From Astragalus membranaceus (Eukaryota; Streptophyta; Magnoliopsida; Fabales; Fabaceae): a stretch of 64,000 nt of DNA. Positions within the stretch are counted from its first letter, which is position 1, and each line of letters opens with the position of its first letter. Below, piece after piece: positions 56,848 through 64,000 of the stretch. The stretch is taken from NCBI GenBank assembly GCA_039519185.1, contig CM076846.1, positions 226,164,659-226,228,658 of the forward strand. Reading direction: 5' to 3'. The notes under the pieces are model-generated. The model was not told the origin of the DNA. It worked only from the letters and a program-made list of their open reading frames with translations, and ran no database searches. Position numbers and translations under genes: made by a program.

Positions 56848-57375
56848 CACTACAACAAAAAGGAATTTTTGTGGCAATAAATAATACTTTTAGTGGCAAT
56901 AAAAAATAGCCGCCAAAAGTTTTACCAGTTAATGGTTGGTCTATCCGGTGTCACTAAAAGTGTTCCCGACCATTAAGACAATTGCTGATAAATGGTCATT
57001 TTAATGCCGCTAAAACATAACTTTTAGCGGCAATTATAGTTGCACATGGAAAGAAAGAGAGTACAAAGTGAAGGGATTATTTTGGTTGTTTGGTAGGAGG
57101 AAAAATGGATTAAAAAGTGAGAGGAAAAAAAGAGATGTATTTAAGAATTGACATAAATGTCATTGTAGTAAAAAAAATTAAAGAAACAGCGTTCAATGGC
57201 AATGCAAATTTTTGGCATTTGAAATATTTGATTAACAGTAACAACAATTATTATAATTACATCTAAAAGATTAATAACAATTGATCTTCATATTATTAAA
57301 CTAAAATTGCTGGTAAAGACACAAACTATTGCTGGGAAAAATAGAGCATTTAGCAACCATTCCTGTGGCCACTAA
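56848..57375 (+). mobile_element. 5' end of a CACTA transposon (no 3' end found)
   Basis: CACTACAACAAAAAGG starts at 56848, followed by TTTTAGTGGCAATAA / TTAGCGGCAATT subterminal repeats in both orientations to about 57030 and again TGTGGCCACTAAAG at 57364. It joins a PMD coding region directly. No matching TTGTTGTAGTG end is seen before the window ends. Confidence 0.65.
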
Positions 57376-58703
57376 AGCTTTGAGCCGGATATCACACCTC
57401 TCGGCAACATCAACCACGAGCTCATATCAGCTTTTGTGGAGATGTGGCATTCTGAGACCAACTCATTCCACATGTCGTGGGGGGAGATGACAGTGATGTT
57501 GGACGATGTGTCTTTGTTGCTCCACTTGCCGCTCACCGGCACACCGTTGGCGCATCGGCCACATTTTGACACTGCCGATGCTATTCGGACTGGAGTTGAC
57601 CTGCTGGGCATAGACCACACAGCCTGCTGGGCAGAGTGTCAGTTCAACAGGGGACCGGCATTCCGATTTTCTTTCTTGACAGCCGCATACACACAGAACA
57701 TGGAGCGCGGCCTTCTTGATCAGGCGGCACGGTGCTATCTGCTACACTTGTTGGGCAGCACCATTTTTGCTGACAAGAGTCACACATCTGTCCCTGTCAA
57801 GTGGGTGACTCTTATTTCTGACTTTGACCTGTGTGGCCAGTGGGCTTGGGGTCCAGCTGCTCTAGCTATTCTCTACGAGCAGCTGAATGATGCTTGTTAC
57901 TTGGAGACGTCGCAGATTGGCGGATACGCTTCTCTGCTGCAGGTAATTAATTAATTAATTATTTTTATTTCTTTTTAATTACTTTTATTTATATAATTAC
58001 TTATTTATTTTTTTAATTATTTTAGTGCTGGATATATGAGTATTTCCCCACCATCGTGGTGCGGAAAGACTTCGGTGCCAGTGAACTTCCACGTTGCAGC
58101 AGGTGGGCGAACAAGAAGTGCGATAGTATCAAGCTTCCGAAGTTTCGGCAGCTGTTGAATGACTTGCAGAGGGAGCAGGTCATATGGAGCCCCTGGGACA
58201 ACCACAGACAGTACCTCCGGTTTCACAACATTTCATTATTCAGAGGTTGGCTGTTGTGGGGGGGTGTGGCTGTGCCTTATATGTCAGACAGGGTCCGTTG
58301 GCAGTTTGGATATGTCCAGCAGATTCCTGATCCACCTATTTCGGGCCCACGTCCATCTACGGAGTTCATAGTACATCAGCTGATGTTCTATCAGTCCCCA
58401 ACGCGGGATTTCAGGGACAGCGGTCGACGGACACCCGTCCAGGGTGCTTGTGATGACGAGTACCTACCATGGTACTTGCAGGTGTCCATTCCCTGCCTGA
58501 CTCCGGCTCCGCCTTCACCTCCAGCTCCGCCTTCGCCTCCAGAGGATGCACCTGAGGATGTTGGTCCACTTCCCTTAGAGTCCGGGATGGAGAGAGCAGC
58601 TAGGCATGTCCAGGATGTCTATGATAGTCTTTTGACAATCGACGGCATTCCTGGGGATGTCTATGATAGTCTGTTGGCTACTTTACAGCTTTTGGACATT
58701 TAG
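57376..58703 (+). pseudogene. Plant mobile domain (PMD, aminotransferase-like) gene, 5'-truncated
   Basis: Exon 1 (57376-57942) and exon 2 (58026-58703) join in phase 0 through GT/AG borders. The frame opens just after a stop at 57373 and has no early ATG, so the N-terminus is missing. PMD motifs are HELISAFVEMWHSETNSFHM, WGEMTVMLDDVSLLLHLPLTG, CYLLHLLGSTIF and SLLQ/CWIYEYFP, then a VIWSPWDNH region. A proline/serine linker (PAPPSPPAPPSPP) and an acidic tail follow. Such proteins are annotated as MAIN-like or phosphatase-7-long-form homologues and are partly transposon-borne. No internal stops, so it may be expressed from an upstream promoter. Confidence 0.75.
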
Positions 58704-58807
58704 TTGTATTATTTTTTGTATTTTTACTGTATTGATATTGTATTATTATTGTTTATTAGTTTAGCGAGTTTCGTTACATTTAATTATTTCGCGTAATTTT
58801 TTTTAAT

Positions 58808-58977
58808 TTAAAAAAAATATTTTTTTTAAAATTTCCGGAAATACATATATTTCCGGAAGGTAGAAATATGGGTTTTCCGGAAATACCTCAAAAAGCTAAA
58901 ATACCTCTTTTTGAGGTATTTCCGGAAAACCCATATTTCTGCCTTCCGGAAATTTTAAAAAAATATTTTTTTGACGA
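58808..58977. repeat. Long near-perfect hairpin after the PMD gene
   Basis: The left arm (58808-58895) and right arm (58905-58977) pair through TTTTCCGGAAATACCTCAAAAAG and its complement, with one mismatch over the inner 44 bp. The left arm has an extra 18-bp ATACATATATTTCCGGAA-type insert. The loop is only a few bases. Confidence 0.85.
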
Positions 58978-59130
58978 AAAATTAGGGGTATTTTGGGGAT
59001 TTATGGTAAAATGGGGGTATGAGGTCTAATGAGGGGGGTACAAAAAAAACTGCCTAACCTTTTTGACTAGAAACGTATAACATTAAACCTTTTTCAAAAA
59101 TAAAAACCGATATAGATCACATGAACTAAG

Positions 59131-59574
59131 AACCTGTTTGGGGTGGTTTTCTGTTTTCTATTTTGAAATTTTCAAAAATCAAAATCAGTTTCTTTTTGGT
59201 GTTTTAAAAATTTCAAAAATCAAAACCAGAGTGGTGGTCGGTGGTGATCAGAGCGGTGGTCAAAGTGGTGATTGATGGTTAAAATGTTGGTGTGGTGGTC
59301 AAAGTGGTAGTTGTTGGTGGCCGGAGTGGTGGTCTGTGGTGGCCGGAGTGGTAGTCGACGGTGGTCAGAGTGGTGGTCGGTGGTTGTTGAAGTGATGGTT
59401 GGTAATGACGTGTTAGTGTTAAAACAAAAACAGAAATTAGAAAACCTATTTTTTTTGGTTTTGTGTTTTGATTGAAAAACTGTTTTGAAAATAAGGAAAA
59501 AACCAATTCAGCGCCATTTTACCCAAACATGTTTTGTTTCAAAACCAAAAACCCACGACCACCACAAACAGGCC
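59131..59574. mobile_element. MITE with a GGTGGT minisatellite core
   Basis: Inverted ends CCTGTTTGGGGTGG ... CCACCACAAACAGG. Inside, about 59228-59400 is a repeat of GTGGTGGTCGG/AGTGGT units. Probably hAT- or Mutator-type; the target duplication is not clear. Confidence 0.6.
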
Positions 59575-60605
59575 CTAAAAGTTTAATTAAACATTTCGTA
59601 AACAGTGACTCATTTTTGCTTGGAAACCTAAAGAAGACAAAGTAAGTACTCCTTCCATCCTAAAATAACTGTTGAACTTACCAAAAATGTTTTTCTAAAA
59701 ATAATTGTAACATTCTATTTTAATGTATGTTTTACTAAATTTATCTTCTAATTAATTTCAGGTGCATCACTCTCAAGTCATTATGGTCTAATTTACATTT
59801 ATAACAGGCTTAAATATGTTTTAGGACCCTACAAATATAGGGTGTTTTGGTTTAAGCCCCTGCAAAAAACAATTTTTGTTAAAAGCCCTTGCAAGAAATA
59901 TTTTGTTATAAGCCCTTGCAAATTTGAATCTCACTAAACTTTGATTATCTTGTTTTATAATCTTTTTTTGGGTAAACCAGGGTATCCTCCACGGCGTCTA
60001 TGGAGACTAATCCCTCGAAGTACTAGAGTTCATTTAAGGGCTGACCTCCTTCGAGCTACGTCTCTCCAACTTCAAATAATCTTTGTTTTAGATAAAACTT
60101 TGAGATCGTTTTCATACAAATAGGCTATAAATGAATGGACCGAATCAATAATTAATTGATCTTTAAAACTGAGAAGCCATTATGGTTTCGTTAGACGTAT
60201 AATTTTTTTTCCTTTAATTACTTTTATTTTTCTTTCATCCTTTAATTCATTTCATGGCCAGCGTATAGACATAGTTACGCTAATATTTTAAAAATCAAAC
60301 GAGACAGATAAGTGAAAGGTTAAATTCTAAAATCAAGTATTATAATCACAATATATTATAGCGCAATCAATTTTAACTTGGTATTATTTTTGTTTTTGGG
60401 TAGTTTAAGTGATCAAAGTATTGGAGAGGGTGAGTTGGACATATTTTTTAGTAATAATACATTTGAAAGTCGATCAATAAATGATACATTTTTTGTTTTT
60501 GTTTTAGGCATATGTTAAAAAAAAGTCATGTAATCCTATTTTGAAAACAATGAGTTAAATGGCTTATAAAAAAAACAAAGAGTTAAATGGCGCTATGCCT
60601 AATGC
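59575..60605. other. Upstream region of ATS3 gene 3
   Basis: 59640-59800 matches the upstream of gene 2 (Stowaway-like TACTCCTTCCATCC start). 59806-59935 is a fragment of a GGACCCTACAAATATAGGG MITE. 60060-60330 again matches the gene 2 flank. A short tandem GAGTTAAATGGC duplication lies at about 60552-60592. No gene is seen. Confidence 0.55.
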
Positions 60606-60617
60606 TATATAATAAAA
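60606..60617 (+). promoter_or_regulatory. TATA box of ATS3-like gene 3
   Basis: TATATAATAAAA is followed by GCAAAAGCTAGAAAT, conserved with genes 1 and 2. Confidence 0.7.
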
Positions 60618-60683
60618 GCAAAAGCTAGAAATCTAAAGGCAAATTAGGTTGTAAACCAATTAAGTATCAAAGCAAAGAAAACC

Positions 60684-61476
60684 ATGAACGCTTTAATTTT
60701 AATGCTCGCGTTCTTCTGCATCATCAATGCCTTTTCCCAGCTAGGCCAAACAACCCCAACAGTAGTGGCTCGGGTTCAAATCAAAATGAACGAATCATAC
60801 ACACTAAACCAAATCCAAAAACAAGTAAATTTTATACACTTACTCTTGTTTTTCTTTTTTGAAATGGATTTTTAACTTCGTATTACTCAAACTTTTTTCT
60901 TTCCAATTTTTACACTTTTCAAATTGCAACATTCATGCATGTTTGCTGCAGAATCAGACTAAACTACCCAAGACTTGTGCTTACATGGTCATCATAGATA
61001 CAAGCTGCACTTCTCCCTATCATACCAAAGATCATATCAATATGAAATTTGGAGACGCCTATGACAATGTGGTAGGTACCATCCTTATTTCTTTTGTTTG
61101 TAACCCTTCATCAATACTTTATTTGTTTTTTAACAAATATTTTCTCCGCAACACTTCATAGAAGTTCAACTTGATTATGTTGGTTACAACTAGAGAATAT
61201 CAATGAAATTTATGTTCGACGCAGGTTTATGTTCCTCGACTGGATAAGGTTGGTGGTGCGAAGTTCGAGCGGTGCTCGACGACTGTATTTGAGATAATCG
61301 CACCGTGTCTCAACAAAATCTGCAAACTGTTCCTATTTAGGAAAGGATTTGGTGGTTGGATACCGGAGAAAGTCACCGCATACGACTATAAATACCCACC
61401 TGTTATATTTAACTACAAAAGCTTTTTAATTCCCGGTAATAATACCGGCTATGGCTTTAACTTTTGTACAGTTTAG
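60684..61476 (+). CDS. ATS3-like: ATS3-like protein, gene 3
   Basis: Exons are 60684-60824, 60952-61071 and 61225-61476, encoding 170 residues, phase 0. The signal peptide is MNALILMLAFFCIINAF. Exon 2 carries CAYMVIIDTSC and MKFGDAYDNV. Exon 3 begins VYVPRLD, closest of the three to the Arabidopsis-type VYV.RLD start. GGWIPEKVTAYDY and GYGFNFC follow. It keeps the six cysteines. AATAAA at 61500-61505 is a possible poly-A signal; the other two copies have AACAAA there. It is the most diverged of the three and intact. Confidence 0.87.
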
Positions 61477-62378
61477 CGTTAAATCTTGGAATCCATGTCA
61501 ATAAAGAGCCTCACTCATAAGCAATGTAAAATTTGCTAATAATATAACGAGTGAGTGCTTTTGGGTCATTTTGTTTCCCGGAATGACCCATATGCATCGC
61601 TTTCTTTTTTTTATCTAAATAAATAGTTATCAAATAGATCTAGTTTTTGTCTCGTGTTTTACATATGCAAAACTATTTAGTTCATATTATTTAATTTGTT
61701 ATTGAAAAAATTGCCTTTTCCATCTGTAACAAAAAAAATTGCCTTTTCCATCGGAGAAATAAGGAGAATTCTTAAATACCCTTGAATTTTGTTGGGTTAT
61801 CAGTACTTTTTTAGGCAAAATTAATTCAAAATTTAAATTTCTTTTGATATAAATAAATATAAAAAATGAAATGTCATTAAAGATTGAATGTTGTGTATCA
61901 TATCTACCAAAACTCTAGGTGTGGAAGTTGTTACCTAAAGTAATAATAACCGCCTTTAAAAATGTAACATAAATAAGAAATTTAATATATATTTTGGATA
62001 ATAACTAGATAAAATGGTAATTAAGTAAACCATTCATTTTTATTAACGTTTTTATTTTATATTTAATTATTTAAAATTAAGAATTAAAAATAATAGTCCG
62101 CTTTATCAAATAATTTAAATAATAAATATTTTTAAACAAAGTTTCTATCTTAAACCTGCAGTCTAGTTACAAAACAGTTTCTCACAGTAAACAAAACTTG
62201 ATGTAATTAGCGCCGGTTACTAAATGCATATTTGGTTTCTGCTTTTTGGCAACACAAAAACATTAGATATATATAATACCGAGACAATCTTCAATTGATT
62301 TTGGCATGATTCTGCAATGGTGTTTCAGCTCTTAATCACCTATTGCAATGTTGTCGCAACCCCTCTTTGCCATCCTTC
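61477..62378. other. 3' flank of ATS3 gene 3, no gene seen
   Basis: The first ~80 bp match the gene 1 and gene 2 3' flanks. The rest is AT-rich with a duplicated AAATTGCCTTTTCCATC (about 61708 and 61737). Nothing coding recognised. Confidence 0.5.
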
Positions 62379-63350
62379 GGGAGAAAACCCAAGTCCCACA
62401 TCGACTAAAGATAAAGTCTCAAAAGAGGATATAATAAAAGGGCATCCTTCATTTTACAAGTCGATTTTGTAGGGTTGAATTAGTCTCAACCCAAATTCTG
62501 TGATGATATCAAAGTCTATCCTAGACCCATCGGGTCACCCACCGTTACCTATGCACTAAGCTCAATAGTACTGAACGCGAGGAGTGTATTAGGAGAAAAT
62601 CGAAGTCCCACATCGACTGGAGACATAGTTTTAAAAACCGGCTCGGCCCGGCCGGTAGGACCGGTCGAACCGGGAACCGGGGGGGTAACCGAGCCGGTCA
62701 GGGTTATGGATCGGATATGCAGCAAACCGGTGAAAACCGGCGTGACTCGACCGAGTTTTGTAAAAACCGGTGACCCGGCGAACCGGTGAAAACCGGCGTA
62801 ACTCGGCCGGGTTGTGCATTTTTTAAAAAAAAAAAATTATCAAAACGACGTCGTTTAATCTGTTTCTTTTGCTCTTTTTCATCTTTTTCTTTTCCATTAT
62901 TGCATTATTAGCAAAAACAAGCATCATATTAATTTGTTGAGTACATATTAATTTGTGTGATCTAAAATAGATTAATATTATGTATGAATAAATTTAAAAA
63001 TATTAATAAATTAAGATATTAATTTTTATATTTTAGTAGATATAAAATAAATATAGTTATTAATTTTACAGGTACGAAATTTATATTATATACTATATAG
63101 GTCTTGAAATTTCGGGAAATAGAGACCGGGTCCGAGTCATGCGGTCCCGGTTTTGGTCATGCGGTTCAACTGTCGACCCCTCGGTCCGACCCTTGACCCA
63201 GTGACCCGGTACCTTCACCGAGTCGGTCACCGGTCCGAGTTTTAAAACACTGACTGGAGATAATGTCTCAAAAAGAGTATATAATGAAAGAACATCTCTT
63301 AACATTGCAAGCTAGATTTGGAGGATTGAGTTAGGCCCAACCCAAATAAG
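62379..63350 (+). mobile_element. TRIM-like short LTR element, interrupted
   Basis: Two copies of a ~125-bp terminal repeat, GAGAAAA..GAAGTCCCACATCGACT ... GGCCCAACCCAAAT (about 62379-62503, and about 62591-62623 joined to 63261-63350), flank an ~85-bp interior. The interior starts with TGATATCAAAG, a decayed Met-tRNA primer site. No coding capacity. The second repeat is split by a MITE. Confidence 0.6.
62624..63251. mobile_element. MITE with 9-bp target duplication inside the TRIM
   Basis: GACTGGAGA stands on both sides (62615-62623 and 63252-63260). The ends are inverted and share GTTTTAAAA (CATAGTTTTAAAAACCGG and CCGAGTTTTAAAACACT). Next to them are CCGG-rich arms (ACCGGTGAAAACCGG). The 9-bp duplication fits a Mutator-type element. 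Confidence 0.75.
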
Positions 63351-63867
63351 ACTTTCGTAAGGGGTTGGGCCTAATTTTAGGGGGTCAAACATATTAGCCC
63401 ATCCCCCACCTGAATAATAAATAAACTCTTTTCTCAAAAAAATTGTCACAAAATAAATAAATTCATTTATCTCCTTATAAAGTAATTATTTTTAACCCCC
63501 CCCTCCTCCGGTTTAAAAGTTGTTCTCAGACTCTTTAATTTAATTTAATTTACCGTGAGAAAGTAGCACTGTATCACTCAATTTATATGAATGAACGATT
63601 ATCTAGTGACTTATATTATGATTAATATAAGAGCTGTGTTTAAAGTTGATAATAGGATGAAATGTTTCAACCTCTATGTGATCTTCCTCTCCCTTCCCAC
63701 CTTGCATGTTTTTCTCACCAAAACCGAAATCGTAGCGACGCTACACCGAACACGTAAATTGCCATGCTGAAGGCATAATTATTTATGAGTGCCACTATAG
63801 GGACCCTGTCACCTTTAGCTGCAACCGTAGTTTATTTTTCTACACTTTATACAACACTCAAATGTTA
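63351..63867. other. Intergenic, no gene seen
   Basis: Noncoding, AT-rich. Only short MITE-like bits (CCCCCCCTCCTCCGG near 63500) recognised. Confidence 0.4.
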
Positions 63868-64000
63868 TACTCCCTCCGTCCCAAAATATAAAGTCATTTT
63901 CAGAATTTTTCTTGTCCCAAAATATAAGGTCCTTTAGTAATATCTAAATACATTTATTATTCTTTTTCCAAATATATCCATGTTAACACCCAAAAATAAA
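63868..64000. mobile_element. Stowaway-like MITE start (window-truncated)
   Basis: TACTCCCTCCGTCCCAAAAT at 63868 is the typical Stowaway terminal repeat, with a second CCCAAAATATAAGG copy at 63916. The other end lies beyond the window. Confidence 0.5.

Noticed and set aside
56848..58977. A complete CACTA element ending at the 58.8-kb hairpin
   Set aside because: The hairpin lacks the complementary GTAGTG terminus, and no 3-bp target duplication could be found.
61561..61589. GGGTCATT...AATGACCC as a terminator-like hairpin
   Set aside because: It is short, isolated, and bacterial-type terminators are not expected in this genome.

Overview
This is plant nuclear DNA, most likely from a papilionoid legume. 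The evidence is three intron-containing genes of the plant ATS3 (embryo-specific protein 3) family, plant-type transposons (Ty1/copia, Ty3/gypsy chromovirus and Tat, CACTA, MULE-type and TRIM) and several repeat styles I associate with legumes. The species assignment is inference. I see no bacterial features, no CRISPR array, and no tRNA or rRNA genes.

Host genes: three head-to-tail ATS3-like genes lie at 1880-2655, 54613-55389 and 60684-61476. Each has three exons with exon 1 of 141 bp and exon 2 of 120 bp, phase-0 introns, a signal peptide and six conserved cysteines in the mature protein. Their TATA regions are nearly identical. They are an old tandem array whose first gap has grown to about 52 kb through transposon insertion, while genes 2 and 3 are about 5 kb apart.

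Layout: 1-1586 is the 3' part of a Ty1/copia element whose LTR ends about 170 bp upstream of the TATA of ATS3 gene 1. The 3' flank of that gene holds a reverse-oriented 3.7 kb solo LTR (2792-6499) with a Helitron-like end and a minisatellite inside it. From 9366 to 48018 lies a nested stack. The host is an old, stop-ridden chromovirus (A) with LTRs of about 2.2 kb. Its 5' LTR carries a young gag-only copia derivative (B, 11096-16870). Its 3' LTR carries a 10.9 kb CACTA transposon (22416-33343), which itself holds gene fragments, a solo LTR and a 9-bp-TSD MITE, and then a 13.2 kb Tat-clade element (D, 34086-47236). The last part of A's 3' LTR is lost at 48018. Beyond it lie a reversed gypsy gag fragment, an Ogre-like LTR, inverted LINE ends, ATS3 gene 2, a CACTA end joined to a plant-mobile-domain (PMD) gene, several MITEs, ATS3 gene 3 and a TRIM interrupted by a MITE.

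Most notable: PMD-type coding sequence occurs three times in 36 kb in unrelated mobile contexts, namely captured in the CACTA, antisense between pol and the 3' LTR of the Tat element, and joined to a CACTA end. The LTR of B carries twelve AATCGATT palindromes at about 32-bp spacing just before its TATA box. The three ATS3 paralogues act as built-in empty-site controls for dating insertions. Exon models, domain calls and ages come from reading the sequence by eye; no database search was possible.
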